DNA of 64,000 nt from Planococcus sp. PAMC 21323. Lineage in GTDB: Bacteria > Bacillota > Bacilli > Bacillales_A > Planococcaceae. A program made the translations under genes and the position numbers. Every line of letters starts with the position of its first letter. Position 1 is the first letter of the stretch. The notes beneath the pieces are model-generated. The model did no database searches, was not told the DNA's origin, and was given only the letters and a program-made list of their open reading frames with translations. Of this stretch, positions 1 through 9,040 are shown one piece after another. Location of the stretch: assembly GCF_000785555.1 (NCBI RefSeq), contig NZ_CP009129.1, positions 3,038,001 to 3,102,000 on the forward strand, written 5' to 3'.

Positions 1-318
1 AAATGGTCCTTCGTGCAATAAAATAATGAGCAGTTTTAACTTTCGTTCTTCAGGCGTCTCATCTGCAGGACTAACCGTTATTAAATTCTGGATAAGACGA
101 TAAATTTGATCGTTGGGTCCTGTAATTAATAGCCCTTCATCTGCGGTACGTTCAATTTTTAAATCAAACTCCACTAATGTCTTTTCAATTGATTTTAAAT
201 CTCTTTGAATTGTACGGACACTAACATCTAAATGCGAAGATAAGGAATGAACTGTATGTTTTCCAGAGGTTCTGACAATCAATTCGATTATGGATTTTTC
301 TCTAAACGTGATAAACAT
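1..318 (-). CDS. mtlR: MtlR-type PTS-regulated transcriptional activator (N-terminal part only)
   Basis: This is an open frame of 106 codons running off the left edge, starting at ATG 318 behind a GGGGGA Shine-Dalgarno. The N-terminus (MFITFREKSIIELIV) leads into a helix-turn-helix with SVRTIQRDLKSIE, as in DeoR/HTH_11 domains of MtlR/LicR activators. The PRD and EIIA/EIIB-like domains expected for the family lie outside the window. It follows mtlA in the same direction, with a hairpin between them. Proteins of this kind activate mannitol PTS operons and are controlled by PTS phosphorylation. The family call is good; the mannitol assignment rests on the neighbour. Confidence 0.75.
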   Translation of the reverse strand, partial: MFITFREKSIIELIVRTSGKHTVHSLSSHLDVSVRTIQRDLKSIEKTLVEFDLKIERTADEGLLITGPNDQIYRLIQNLITVSPADETPEERKLKLLIILLHEGPF

Positions 319-379
319 AGCTGTCCCCCTATTCCACTTTTAAATGTCTATTTTTAATGCTAGAAAATATAGATAGAAC

Positions 380-405
380 AAAAAGGCAGGAAATCCTACC
401 TTTTT
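380..405 (-). terminator. Hairpin between mtlA and mtlR
   Basis: The arms AAAAAGG and CCTTTTT enclose AGG/CCT around an AAAT loop, with one internal mismatch. A T-run follows on the minus strand, just after the mtlA stop. It probably attenuates read-through from mtlA into mtlR. Confidence 0.6.
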
Positions 406-416
406 ATTCGTATTAT

Positions 417-2309
417 TTAATTGCCGTTAATGATATCGATTATTTCTTTCGCAGATTTCGCTTCTACTAACCGATCCACATTGCTTTGATCGGCACAAAT
501 AACTGCAATCCCAGATAATATTTCTAAATGCGTTCCATCTTTTCCGGCAATCCCGAATATTATTTTCGCACTCTCTCCATCAAAGTCTACTCCATTCGGT
601 ACTTGAATAACAGTAAAGCCCGACTTGATGACAGATTTTTTTGCATCTTCTGTGCCATGAGGAATTGCGACATTATTGCCCATGTAGGTTGTTGTGATTT
701 CTTCACGTTTCAACATTTCGTCTACGTAAGATTCTTCGACATAACCAGCTTTAACTAATTGCTGTCCTGCAAAGCGAATCACTTCTTCTTTCGTACGGAA
801 GCGCTGTCCGATAAAGACATTTTCTTCCCGTAATAGTTGCTCGTCTTCCGAACTTGAAGATGTTGTTTCGTTTTCTTCAACAAGAGTCGCTTCATTAACC
901 TCTCCGTTTTTCAACCGATCGATCAGCTGGTCATATTCTGGACTCGACAAGAAATTGTCCACTGAAATATGATAAGCATCCGGCACTTTGTTTTCAGCGC
1001 GCGGTGTTAGCTTTTCTTGCGTAACAACAATTTGAGCGTCTAAAGGGATTGTGCTAATTGCTGTGTTCGATACCGATACATTTAATCCTGCTTCTTTTAC
1101 TTTTTTGCGTAATAGAGAAGCTCCCATCGCACTTGAACCCATTCCCGCATCACAAGCAAAGACGATTTTTTGAGCATTTGTCGGGAAAGCACCTGTTGCA
1201 ACTGAATTTGATGCTGTTATTTCCCGGGAAATAGAACTTTTTTTGCCTTTCATTTGTTCCATTTTCTTTGTGGCTTCTTCCATATCATCATCTGTTTGTT
1301 TACTCGCTTTTAAAATGACTGCTGAGATAACAAATGAAACCGCCGTAGCAACAAAGACTGCTGCAAAGTTGGCTAAATATGCCATTCCTTCCGGTGGTGT
1401 AACAGCTGCAATTGCTAGAATACTACCTGGTGACGCTGGAGCAACCAATCCGCCACCCATTAAAACAAGCGTGAATACGCCACTCATACCACCAGCTACA
1501 ACAGCTAGCAATAACATAGGTTTCATTAACACGTATGGGAAATAAATTTCGTGAATCCCACCAAGGAAATGGATAATCGCCGCACCAGGTGCAGATTGTT
1601 TGGCAATTCCTTTTCCAAATAACATAAATCCGAGTAACACACCAAGTCCCGGTCCTGGGTTGGCTTCTAATAGAAACAAGATTGATTTCCCTGTTTGTTG
1701 AACTTGCTCTAATCCAATTGGTGTCAACACACCGTGGTTAATCGCGTTATTCAAGAAGAGGATTTTGGCCGGTTCGATTAAAATACTCGTTAGCGGTAGT
1801 AATCCCGCTTCTAGCAACCAGTCTACGCCTGTAACAAGAACTTCTGTAAAAGCACTTACAGCCGGTCCAATTCCTTTAAATGCAAGAAGCGCTAATCCCC
1901 CACCTAAAATACCTGCTGAGAAATTATTTACTAGCATTTCAAAACCTGTTTTGATCTTTCCTTCTATCAATTGGTCAAATTTCTTAATAACATATGCACC
2001 AAGTGGTCCCATAATCATGGCACCTAAGAACATTGGCGTATCAGGAGCTCCGATAATAACACCCATTGTCGCAATCGTACCAACTACAGCGCCTCGTTGT
2101 TCGTAAATCAGTCGGCCGCCTGTATATCCAATAAGAAGTGGCAACATGTAGATAACCATTGGGCCTACTAATTTACTAAATTCCTCATTCGGATAAAATC
2201 CTGTTGGAATAAATAGAGCTGTGATTAATCCCCAAGCAATAAATGCACCGATATTAGGTAAAACCATAGAACTTAGAAAATTACCGAATTTCTGTACCTT
2301 CACTTTCAT
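417..2309 (-). CDS. mtlA: Mannitol-specific PTS permease EIICBA (fused)
   Basis: A 630-residue PTS transporter that imports and phosphorylates mannitol to mannitol-1-phosphate at the membrane. Residues 1-335 form the EIIC membrane domain, including NNAINHGVLTPIG and GGIHEIYFPYVLMKP. The EIIB domain has its phosphocysteine at C386 (VFACDAGMGSSAMG). A Ser/Glu-rich linker (about 475-495) joins EIIA, whose phospho-His is H551 (VAIPHGTED). In B. subtilis EIIA is a separate MtlF; here it is fused as in E. coli. The start has a good RBS (AAGGAGAGG). The upstream promoter carries a cre. The EIIC-EIIB linker contains a perfect Noc-binding palindrome at 1219-1232. Confidence 0.95.
   Translation of the reverse strand: MKVKVQKFGNFLSSMVLPNIGAFIAWGLITALFIPTGFYPNEEFSKLVGPMVIYMLPLLIGYTGGRLIYEQRGAVVGTIATMGVIIGAPDTPMFLGAMIMGPLGAYVIKKFDQLIEGKIKTGFEMLVNNFSAGILGGGLALLAFKGIGPAVSAFTEVLVTGVDWLLEAGLLPLTSILIEPAKILFLNNAINHGVLTPIGLEQVQQTGKSILFLLEANPGPGLGVLLGFMLFGKGIAKQSAPGAAIIHFLGGIHEIYFPYVLMKPMLLLAVVAGGMSGVFTLVLMGGGLVAPASPGSILAIAAVTPPEGMAYLANFAAVFVATAVSFVISAVILKASKQTDDDMEEATKKMEQMKGKKSSISREITASNSVATGAFPTNAQKIVFACDAGMGSSAMGASLLRKKVKEAGLNVSVSNTAISTIPLDAQIVVTQEKLTPRAENKVPDAYHISVDNFLSSPEYDQLIDRLKNGEVNEATLVEENETTSSSSEDEQLLREENVFIGQRFRTKEEVIRFAGQQLVKAGYVEESYVDEMLKREEITTTYMGNNVAIPHGTEDAKKSVIKSGFTVIQVPNGVDFDGESAKIIFGIAGKDGTHLEILSGIAVICADQSNVDRLVEAKSAKEIIDIINGN
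1219..1232. promoter_or_regulatory. Noc-binding site (NBS) inside mtlA
   Basis: The 14-bp palindrome ATTTCCCGGGAAAT is identical to the B. subtilis Noc-binding consensus as I recall it. It sits in the codons of the flexible EIIC-EIIB linker, where protein constraint is low. A noc gene is present in the same window. Binding itself is inferred. Confidence 0.65.
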
Positions 2310-2353
2310 GTGATCCTCTCCTTCTTAAAACTAGTTTGTCATAATGTACTCTT

Positions 2354-2383
2354 ATCATAGCCCCTAAATGGAAGCGCATTCAA
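2354..2383 (-). promoter_or_regulatory. mtlA promoter with overlapping cre
   Basis: On the minus strand, -35 TTGAAT (2378-2383) and -10 TATGAT (2354-2359) are separated by 18 bp. The 15-mer at 2368-2382 (ATGGAAGCGCATTCA on the plus strand) fits the CcpA cre consensus WTGNAANCGNWNNCW and overlaps the -35 element and spacer, predicting repression by CcpA. A TTGTCACG half-site at 2411-2418 upstream of -35 might be part of an MtlR operator; this is weak. Confidence 0.7.
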
Positions 2384-2693
2384 GAACAAGGAAAGTCAAC
2401 TTTGTCGGGCTTGTCACGACATGGCTGTAGTTTATTGAATTAGAGAAAAGTCGTAAGAAGCATTTTAACTTTTTGTAGCATGTTTGGATATACTCTTATG
2501 CTCTCTCAATTACATACTTCTAATGAGAAAAATGTTTGATTTCTAACTGTTAATAATATTCTGAAATTATTAATTGGGTAAATCTTTTTTTCTTAATCTT
2601 GCTTAGAAATCACTCCAAATTGAGTAACTCATAACGTGTTCACTCATTATTCATAGTAATTCCAAAGTATGTAAGGAGACTAATGGGTTCTCT
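2384..2693. other. Divergent intergenic region, upstream part
   Basis: An AT-rich spacer between the divergent mtlA and ahpC transcription units. Apart from the possible MtlR half-site near 2411 I see no gene, repeat or clear signal in it. Confidence 0.5.
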
Positions 2694-2747
2694 TTGACAA
2701 AAAGACGTTTTCATATAACAATAGTAATATAATTAGAATAATTATAA
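2694..2747 (+). promoter_or_regulatory. ahpC promoter with PerR box
   Basis: -35 TTGACA (2694-2699) and a weak -10 AACAAT (2717-2722) have a 17-bp spacer. Immediately downstream, TTAGAATAATTATAA (2733-2747) matches the PerR consensus TTATAATNATTATAA at all defined positions but one. This predicts peroxide-inducible ahpCF. The leader then holds an 8-bp inverted repeat (TAACGATG 2753-2760, CATCGTTA 2792-2799). Confidence 0.75.
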
Positions 2748-2837
2748 TTAAATAACGATGATTGATTAAAGAGAGTTTTCATTCAACTTTACATCGTTAC
2801 ATGTAATTGTTCTAAAAACATTAGGAGGTCATTATTT

Positions 2838-3407
2838 ATGTCATTAATCGGGAAAGAAATTCAACCATTTAACGCTTCAGCATACCAGGCTGGAAGTGGA
2901 GAGTTTATCGAACTAACAGAAGAAAACCTAAAAGGTCAATGGAGTGTTGTGTGCTTTTACCCAGCAGACTTTACATTTGTTTGCCCAACTGAATTAGAAG
3001 ATCTTCAAAACCAATACGCAACATTGAAAAGCTTAGGAGTTGAAGTATACTCTGTTTCTACAGATACTCATTTCACACACAAAGCTTGGCACGACCATTC
3101 AGAGGCAATCGGCACGATTCAATACACAATGATTGGCGACCCGTCACAACGCATTTCTCGCGGCTTTGATGTACTTGATGAAGAAGCAGGTTTAGCACAA
3201 CGCGGAACATTTATTTTAGATCCAGAAGGTATTGTACAAGCTGCGGAAATTAACGCAGACGGTATTGGCCGTGACGCAAGCACACTTGTTGGAAAAATTA
3301 AAGCAGCACAATACGTGCGCAACAACCCAGGCGAAGTTTGCCCTGCAAAATGGGAAGAAGGCAGCGAAACACTTAAGCCAAGTCTTGATCTTGTAGGTAA
3401 AATTTAA
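2838..3407 (+). CDS. ahpC: Alkyl hydroperoxide reductase subunit C (typical 2-Cys peroxiredoxin)
   Basis: A 189-residue peroxiredoxin that reduces hydrogen peroxide, organic peroxides and peroxynitrite in the cytoplasm and is recycled by AhpF. The peroxidatic cysteine is C49 in [13 protein letters not shown] and the resolving cysteine is C168 in EVCPAKW, so both catalytic residues are present. Length matches the family. The start is preceded by AGGAGG. It lies a few bases upstream of ahpF with no terminator between, and behind a PerR-box promoter, so the two are co-transcribed and peroxide-regulated. Confidence 0.97.
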   Translation: MSLIGKEIQPFNASAYQAGSGEFIELTEENLKGQWSVVCFYPADFTFVCPTELEDLQNQYATLKSLGVEVYSVSTDTHFTHKAWHDHSEAIGTIQYTMIGDPSQRISRGFDVLDEEAGLAQRGTFILDPEGIVQAAEINADGIGRDASTLVGKIKAAQYVRNNPGEVCPAKWEEGSETLKPSLDLVGKI

Positions 3408-3419
3408 GGAGTGCAGGAC

Positions 3420-4967
3420 ATGATATTAGATAAAGCAATAAAAGCGCAATTAGAACAGTATCTACAATTGCTGGAAAACGATGTGTTGTTAAAAGTCAGC
3501 GCTGGAACTGATAAGTTTTCTCGCGATATGACAGCATTGGTCGAAGAGATATCTGCTATGTCTTCCCGCATTACTGTAGAGCATACAGAGCTAGAACGAA
3601 CACCAAGCTTTAGCGTCAATCGCCCTGGACAAGATACAGGGGTTGTATTTGCCGGTATTCCTTTGGGGCATGAGTTCACGTCTCTTGTTCTAGCATTATT
3701 GCAAGTGAGTGGACGTGCACCGAAAGTCGATCAACACGTAATTGATCAAATTCAAAGCATTGAAGGTTCATACCATTTCGACTCTTACATCAGCTTGAGC
3801 TGTCAAAACTGTCCGGAAGTGGTTCAAGCGCTCAACTTGATGAGTATACTCAACCAAAACATCACACATACCATGATCGACGGAGCAGTATACAAAGAAG
3901 AAGTTGAACGTAAAGACATCATGGCTGTACCAACCGTTTTCTTAAACGGTGAATCGTTCGCAAGTGGACGTATGACACTTGAAGAATTGCTCGCTAAACT
4001 TGGCAGCGCTCCAGATGCTTCTGAATTTGCCAACAAAGAACCGTTTGACGTACTTGTTGTCGGTGGCGGACCGGCTGGAGCCAGCGCTGCGATTTACGCA
4101 GCACGCAAAGGAATCCGTACTGGTATTGTTGCTGAGCGTTTTGGCGGTCAAGTAATGGATACGTTGAGCATCGAGAACTTCATTAGTGTCAAAAAGACAG
4201 ATGGCCCGAAATTTGCGGCTAGTCTTGAAGAGCATGTGAAAGAATACGATATTGACGTGATGAACTTACAACGTGCGAAAAAGTTGGAGAAAAAAGAATT
4301 TTTCGAGCTTGAACTTGAAAATGGGGCTGTTGTAAAAGGCAAAACCATCATTCTTTCAACTGGTGCACGCTGGCGTAATGTTGGCGTTCCAGGTGAAGAA
4401 GAATTCAAGAACAAAGGTGTTGCTTACTGTCCACATTGTGATGGTCCATTGTTTGCGGGCAAAGACGTAGCGGTTATCGGCGGTGGAAACTCTGGCGTTG
4501 AAGCAGCAATTGATTTGGCAGGTCTTGTGAATCACGTAACTGTTTTGGAGTACAACTCTGAGCTTAAAGCCGATTCAGTTTTACAAGATCGTCTACGCAG
4601 CTTACCAAACGCAACGGTTATCACAAACGCTCGCACACAAGAAATTACCGGAACAGATAAAGTAAACGGCATTTCTTATCTTGATCTGCAAACCGGGAAT
4701 GTGAACCACATCGAATTAGCTGGCGTGTTTGTTCAAATTGGTCTGGTACCGAATACAGATTGGCTAGGAGACTTTGTTGAACGCACACAGCATGGTGAAA
4801 TCGTCATTGACCAGCGTGGCGCGACTAACGTTTCAGGTGTTTTTGGAGCTGGAGACTGTACTAACATCCCTTATAAACAAATCATCATTTCAATGGGATC
4901 TGGTGCGACTGCCTCATTGAGTGCTTTCGACCATCTTATTAGAAGTGAAGTTCCTGTTTTGGTTTAA
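3420..4967 (+). CDS. ahpF: Alkyl hydroperoxide reductase subunit F (NADH:peroxiredoxin reductase)
   Basis: A flavoprotein disulfide reductase of 515 residues that passes electrons from NADH to AhpC. An N-terminal tandem thioredoxin-like domain carries CQNC (C128/C131). A Rossmann FAD domain (DVLVVGGGPAG, near 210) and an NADH domain (VAVIGGGNSG) follow, with the flavin-proximal redox pair CPHC (C337/C340). I place the start at ATG 3420, eight bases after AAGGAG; the in-frame GTG at 3411 overlaps that Shine-Dalgarno. A strong hairpin terminator follows. Confidence 0.96.
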   Translation: MILDKAIKAQLEQYLQLLENDVLLKVSAGTDKFSRDMTALVEEISAMSSRITVEHTELERTPSFSVNRPGQDTGVVFAGIPLGHEFTSLVLALLQVSGRAPKVDQHVIDQIQSIEGSYHFDSYISLSCQNCPEVVQALNLMSILNQNITHTMIDGAVYKEEVERKDIMAVPTVFLNGESFASGRMTLEELLAKLGSAPDASEFANKEPFDVLVVGGGPAGASAAIYAARKGIRTGIVAERFGGQVMDTLSIENFISVKKTDGPKFAASLEEHVKEYDIDVMNLQRAKKLEKKEFFELELENGAVVKGKTIILSTGARWRNVGVPGEEEFKNKGVAYCPHCDGPLFAGKDVAVIGGGNSGVEAAIDLAGLVNHVTVLEYNSELKADSVLQDRLRSLPNATVITNARTQEITGTDKVNGISYLDLQTGNVNHIELAGVFVQIGLVPNTDWLGDFVERTQHGEIVIDQRGATNVSGVFGAGDCTNIPYKQIIISMGSGATASLSAFDHLIRSEVPVLV

Positions 4968-4976
4968 TAACAAAGT

Positions 4977-5026
4977 AAAGGACGGTAGACAACTCGATTG
5001 GATCGAGTTTGTCTACCGTCCTTTTT
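4977..5026 (+). terminator. Strong terminator after ahpF
   Basis: A stem of about 22 bp with a 3-nt loop is flanked by AAAGG and CCTTTTT. Its core (GTAGACAACTCGAT and complement) closely resembles the terminator arm at 37725-37762. It probably also stops the convergent diguanylate cyclase gene. Confidence 0.85.
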
Positions 5027-5042
5027 CAGTTTTTTTAAAAAC

Positions 5043-6155
5043 TCAACTTCCAATATAACTTGGACAAATCCTATTTCTTCCTGTGCGTTTTGCTGTATAT
5101 AAACAATCATCCGCAGTATTTACGATTTGCACTGTGTCACTAACTGTTTCTGGATATGTAGCCACTCCAATAGAAACCGTAATAGAGATTTCTTCTTTCG
5201 GTGAAATTTTAAATTTGTGTTGCTCTACAGCGCACCTTATACGCTCTGCTATTTCAATCGCTCGTTGATGTGGACAATCTGGTAAGATTACGGAAAATTC
5301 CTCCCCACCATTTCGGGAGACAATATCAAAAGAGCGTGTGCTGTTTTTCAACACTTTTCCTAACTCGATTAAAATTTTGTCCCCGATTGGGTGACCATAG
5401 GTATCATTAACATGCTTGAAATGATCAATATCAATCATTAACAAAGATAGTCTTTCTTCTTTCTCAGTAGCATTAGTGGTGAGCGTATTCCAAACGTTAT
5501 CGAACTGACGCACATTGTTTAAGCCTGTAAGAAAATCGGTAGTAGAGTCTTTTTCATACTTCATCAACAAGTATTGCGTTTTTCGTATATAGCTAACAAA
5601 TACAACCGAAGTCAATCCCCCAATTGTCGAAACTACCCAGAAGGAAAACACTAGGTTTTTTAAAACTATAGTATCTTTCACTAAATATGAAATAATTATA
5701 CTAAATACAATATTTGAAAAGATTATCATCGAAAAGCTTTGTTTAAATGCATTCTTTTTAAAATCCGCACTTTTACATAATTTATGAATTATCACAAAAC
5801 CTATAATTGTAATAGTCATCAAGACCATGGCAGCTATGGCTGAAGTTGTAAAACCAAACATAAATCTAGTTAAAATAATTAAAATCGCGCTAATAACAGC
5901 TTGAGGTACCCCTATATAGATGATCAACAACATAACTGGTACATAACGCAAATCAACTATCGTTTCAGCTGAAACTTGGATAGAAAAAAACATTAGGAAA
6001 TAGCCTAATAAGCCTCCAGCAAAACCGTCAACTAAAATAGAGATGATGCGATTTTTTTGTTCCAATTTAAGTTTTATCCTAATTTGTAAATACATAAAAA
6101 CCAATGAACCTAGTACGCACATATTTACAAACAAATCCGTCAGCATTGTCGACAA
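5043..6155 (-). CDS. Membrane diguanylate cyclase (multi-TM sensor + GGDEF)
   Basis: A 370-residue protein with about six hydrophobic segments (residues 8-190) of the 5TM/LYT sensor type, then a GGDEF domain. The active site is intact (RNGGEEF, 283-287), and RSFD at 274-277, exactly five residues upstream, fits the RxxD inhibitory c-di-GMP site. It should make c-di-GMP from two GTP with product inhibition. The start is TTG 6155: GGGGAGG lies 7 nt upstream of it, but 16 nt from the internal ATG 6146. It follows the DUF1761 gene by about 60 bp in the same direction. Confidence 0.88.
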   Translation of the reverse strand: MSTMLTDLFVNMCVLGSLVFMYLQIRIKLKLEQKNRIISILVDGFAGGLLGYFLMFFSIQVSAETIVDLRYVPVMLLIIYIGVPQAVISAILIILTRFMFGFTTSAIAAMVLMTITIIGFVIIHKLCKSADFKKNAFKQSFSMIIFSNIVFSIIISYLVKDTIVLKNLVFSFWVVSTIGGLTSVVFVSYIRKTQYLLMKYEKDSTTDFLTGLNNVRQFDNVWNTLTTNATEKEERLSLLMIDIDHFKHVNDTYGHPIGDKILIELGKVLKNSTRSFDIVSRNGGEEFSVILPDCPHQRAIEIAERIRCAVEQHKFKISPKEEISITVSIGVATYPETVSDTVQIVNTADDCLYTAKRTGRNRICPSYIGS

Positions 6156-6215
6156 AAATAATCCTCCCCGATATCCCTAAATTCAAGGGTAAAAACATTT
6201 TTATTAAGCTCTTCC

Positions 6216-6590
6216 TTACCCTAAAAAACCATGTAACGCTCCGACCAATGTGAAGATAATTAAATGATCTCCAATAGCAATCGCACAACTTTTTGTGTTA
6301 ATCAGCCCGAAGAACGTATTTTTTACATACACAAGTGAAATTAAGAATCCTACGATACTTCCTATCAAAGCTCCCCCTAGCAAACTATTCGAACCAGCTG
6401 CTTGAACGAGAACTGCTATAAAAAAAGAACTAATAAATGCTACCATCACCGAAACCACATATTTTAATGAGCCGGAGTTCGAGTTTTTCTTTCCGACTAA
6501 TACCGTATAGTAAATACCTCCATAAAACATATACAAAATTCCGCCCGCCAAAATCGCCCAATAATTTAATGTATTCAAGTCCAATAACAT
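6216..6590 (-). CDS. DUF1761-like small membrane protein
   Basis: A 124-residue protein with four hydrophobic helices. The N-terminus LNYWAILAGGILYMFYGGIYYTVLVGKK resembles DUF1761 proteins (function unknown). ATG 6590 is chosen because AGAGGT lies about 6 nt upstream; a TTG at 6608 would start ahead of that RBS. It precedes the membrane diguanylate cyclase gene and may share its transcript, but no functional link is shown. Confidence 0.65.
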   Translation of the reverse strand: MLLDLNTLNYWAILAGGILYMFYGGIYYTVLVGKKNSNSGSLKYVVSVMVAFISSFFIAVLVQAAGSNSLLGGALIGSIVGFLISLVYVKNTFFGLINTKSCAIAIGDHLIIFTLVGALHGFLG

Positions 6591-6876
6591 ATTTTTACCT
6601 CTTTTCAACAGAATTTAATGTTTTACTTATTAAATAGAGATTGAATATACCATGAAATTAAAAATGAACATATCCTCAAAACTATACTTAACAAACTATT
6701 TTTTTACACATATTGGACATAAACAAGGTCTATTGGTTAATTTATCTCTTAATTATAGACTATTATTAAATTAAGATACCCTTTTTTATTTGAAAACCGT
6801 TCGTTGTACTAAATCATTTTCAAATTTACTTATTAAATAGGCAAGTTAACCCATTTTTGGTTCAACATATTTAGTG

Positions 6877-6908
6877 TTAACAGTACGATAATGTTATAAT
6901 TAACAGTA
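6877..6908 (+). promoter_or_regulatory. rsbQP promoter candidate with direct repeats
   Basis: An extended -10 TGTTATAAT (6892-6900) stands 51 bp before rsbQ; the -35 region is weak (TTAGTG). Two identical 9-mers, TTAACAGTA (6877-6885 and 6900-6908), are 23 bp apart and flank the -10 element, as operator half-sites might. No convincing sigma-B promoter (GTTTAA/GGGTAT) was seen. The rest of 6591-6876 is AT-rich with nothing recognisable. Confidence 0.5.
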
Positions 6909-6950
6909 TATGAATAACTTTATAGATATAAGTACACAAGGGGGTTTACG

Positions 6951-7796
6951 ATGAACCAGAACGTCTTAACTCGAAACAATGTAAAAATTACAGGCTCCGG
7001 AAAACAAGCAATGATCTTTGCGCCAGGATTTGGTTGCGATCAAACGGTTTGGAATGCAGTTGCTAAATCATTTGAAAAAGATTATCAGGTTATTTTATTT
7101 GATTATGTAGGACTCGGACTTTCAGATGTTAAGGCCTATGATTCTGATAAATACAGTAAACTTTCTGGATACGCACAAGATGTATTAGATGTTTGTTCGG
7201 CATTAAATTTAAAAAATGCTGTATTAGTGGGTCATTCTGTTGGAGCCGTTATTGGGATGTTGGCATCATTACGTGAACCAGATTATTTTTCTGACCTTGT
7301 TATGGTTGGCCCTTCTGCTTGTTACTTAAATGATCCACCTGGATACATTGGCGGTTTTGAAAAAGAGGATTTAATCGGTTTAATGGATTTAATGGCTAAA
7401 AATTATATTGGGTGGGCGAATGTTTTTTCGACAACAGCTTTAAACAACCCAGACCTTCCAGATCTTGAAAAAGATATTGAAGATCGTTTCTGTTCTACAG
7501 ATCCAGTTATTGCACGCGACTTTGCTGAAGCATGCTTTTTCGCTGATAATCGACAAGATTTATCAAAAGTAACTGTACCTTCTTTAATCTTGCAATGTGC
7601 TAATGATGTAATTGCACCCGAATCTGCGGGCGAATATATGAACCAATGCTTACCTAATAGCACGATTAAATACATGAACGCAACTGGTCATTTCCCACAC
7701 ATGAGTCATCCTGAAGAAACGACACTTTTAATACGTGAGTATCTTTTAGAAACCTCAAAACCCCTGGAAAAGCAGGATGTAGGTGGACACACGTAA
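6951..7796 (+). CDS. rsbQ: RsbQ, alpha/beta hydrolase of the energy-stress sigma-B pathway
   Basis: A 281-residue alpha/beta hydrolase closely similar in sequence to B. subtilis RsbQ from memory ([41 protein letters not shown]). The catalytic triad is S96 (VGHSVGA), D219 and H247 (TGHFPH), the same numbering as in B. subtilis. RsbQ supplies or processes a small ligand required by the PAS domain of RsbP. RBS AAGGGGG is upstream. The stop overlaps the rsbP start by one base (TAATG), showing translational coupling. A C-terminal tail of about 15 residues extends past the usual end. Confidence 0.93.
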   Translation: MNQNVLTRNNVKITGSGKQAMIFAPGFGCDQTVWNAVAKSFEKDYQVILFDYVGLGLSDVKAYDSDKYSKLSGYAQDVLDVCSALNLKNAVLVGHSVGAVIGMLASLREPDYFSDLVMVGPSACYLNDPPGYIGGFEKEDLIGLMDLMAKNYIGWANVFSTTALNNPDLPDLEKDIEDRFCSTDPVIARDFAEACFFADNRQDLSKVTVPSLILQCANDVIAPESAGEYMNQCLPNSTIKYMNATGHFPHMSHPEETTLLIREYLLETSKPLEKQDVGGHT

Positions 7797-9001
7797 TGGA
7801 TGACCAATTAAACCACGCACCTTGTGGATTTCTGACACTTACGAAGGATGGCAAAATCATTTCTATAAATGAGACATTGCTTCGAGTGATTGATTACACG
7901 TCAGACGAACTTATTGGTCAACATATTAATGCTATTTTAACCAATTCAGCTCGTGTCTTTTTCCAGTTGTACTTTATTCCACTGCTTACTGTGCAACATA
8001 AAGTAGAAGAAATGCACCTTTCGTTAAATGCTAAAAATGGCAAAGATACGCCTGTTCTTATTAATGCTGCTCATTCTCAAGAAGAGCAATTAATTACATG
8101 CGTTATCATTCCTATTCATAAACGAAGTGAATATGAAAATCAATTGCTGATTGCTAAAAAAGTAGCTGAAGACGCTTTCAAAGAAAAAGAAAAAGCACAT
8201 GTGGAGTTAGAAGCTGCGCTTAAAACTCTGGAAACCAATCAAAAGGAACTTCTCGAAATCAATAAACAAAACCAAAAGTATAATCTAGACACTCACCGGG
8301 AATTGCAACTTGCTAAGAAAATACAAGAGCGTTCATTAACCAAACCCATCAGTAACGAGAGTCTTCAAATTGAGTCTTATTATAAAGCCTCGAGTGGATT
8401 GTCTGGGGATATTTATGGTTTTTATAAGATTAACGACCACCAATACAGCATCATCTTACTAGATGTAATGGGACATGGGATTTCTTCTGCACTTATCACC
8501 ATGTCTCTTCAGTCTTTGTTTCACCGACTCATTTCAACAGGCGTTTCAGCGAACATGGTCATAAAAGAATTAGACAACCACTTACATACGCTATTCCCTA
8601 GCAACGAAAGTGTTTGGCATTATTGCACGGCTGTTTATTTGTTTATTGATACGAAAAAGCAAACAATAGAATATGTTAATGCGGGACATCCGCCAATACT
8701 CTATCAAGATTCGGATGACGAGCAACTTGAGCTTTATGCAAGTTCTCCACCACTTGGAACCTTTGATGATATTCACTATAAGACAAATACGTTTTCCTAT
8801 AAAAAAGGTTCTCGAATCTGCTTATACACAGATGGTGTGTCCGAATCTCTCGAGCCAGAGCATTTAAATTCCTTATTACGAGAGAATTCCACTCTTTCTC
8901 TAACACAATTTAAACAGAAAATTTTAAACTCACTTGATGAAAAGGTAAACACCAATCATAAAAAAGACGATCAATGTTTTATATTGGTCGACTTAAAATA
9001 A
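7796..9001 (+). CDS. rsbP: RsbP, PAS-PP2C phosphatase activating sigma-B
   Basis: A 401-residue protein. It has an N-terminal PAS domain (about 1-110; NHAPCGFLTL, DELIGQHINAIL), a coiled coil (about 115-175) and a PP2C/SpoIIE-type phosphatase (SGDIYGFY, LLDVMGHGISSALITMSL, VNAGHPP, LYTDGVSE, KKDDQCFI). In B. subtilis it dephosphorylates the anti-anti-sigma factor RsbV-P under energy stress, releasing sigma-B. The metal-binding Asp residues expected for PP2C are present in SGD, DVMGHG and DGV. It is encoded directly after its partner rsbQ. The rsbV/rsbW/sigB targets are not in the window. Confidence 0.93.
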   Translation: MDDQLNHAPCGFLTLTKDGKIISINETLLRVIDYTSDELIGQHINAILTNSARVFFQLYFIPLLTVQHKVEEMHLSLNAKNGKDTPVLINAAHSQEEQLITCVIIPIHKRSEYENQLLIAKKVAEDAFKEKEKAHVELEAALKTLETNQKELLEINKQNQKYNLDTHRELQLAKKIQERSLTKPISNESLQIESYYKASSGLSGDIYGFYKINDHQYSIILLDVMGHGISSALITMSLQSLFHRLISTGVSANMVIKELDNHLHTLFPSNESVWHYCTAVYLFIDTKKQTIEYVNAGHPPILYQDSDDEQLELYASSPPLGTFDDIHYKTNTFSYKKGSRICLYTDGVSESLEPEHLNSLLRENSTLSLTQFKQKILNSLDEKVNTNHKKDDQCFILVDLK

Positions 9002-9039
9002 AAGGACAGAGAAAATTGAAATCATTTTCTCTGTCCTTT
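9001..9039. terminator. Bidirectional terminator between rsbP and GGDEF-EAL gene
   Basis: A perfect 16-bp stem (AAAGGACAGAGAAAAT and complement) with a 7-nt loop and T-runs on both sides serves the convergent genes. Confidence 0.9.
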
Positions 9040-9040
9040 T

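Noticed and set aside
528-2106. Several long plus-strand frames opposite mtlA
   Set aside because: They are antisense shadows of the mtlA coding sequence without RBS or protein signatures.
2753-2799. Riboswitch in the ahpC leader
   Set aside because: Only one 8-bp inverted repeat with a long AT-rich loop is present; no known aptamer pattern, and PerR explains regulation.
6765-6800. GGGTAT on the minus strand as a sigma-B -10 for the DUF1761 gene
   Set aside because: The upstream GTTTTC-like element is only about 10 bp away, too short for the sigma-B spacer.
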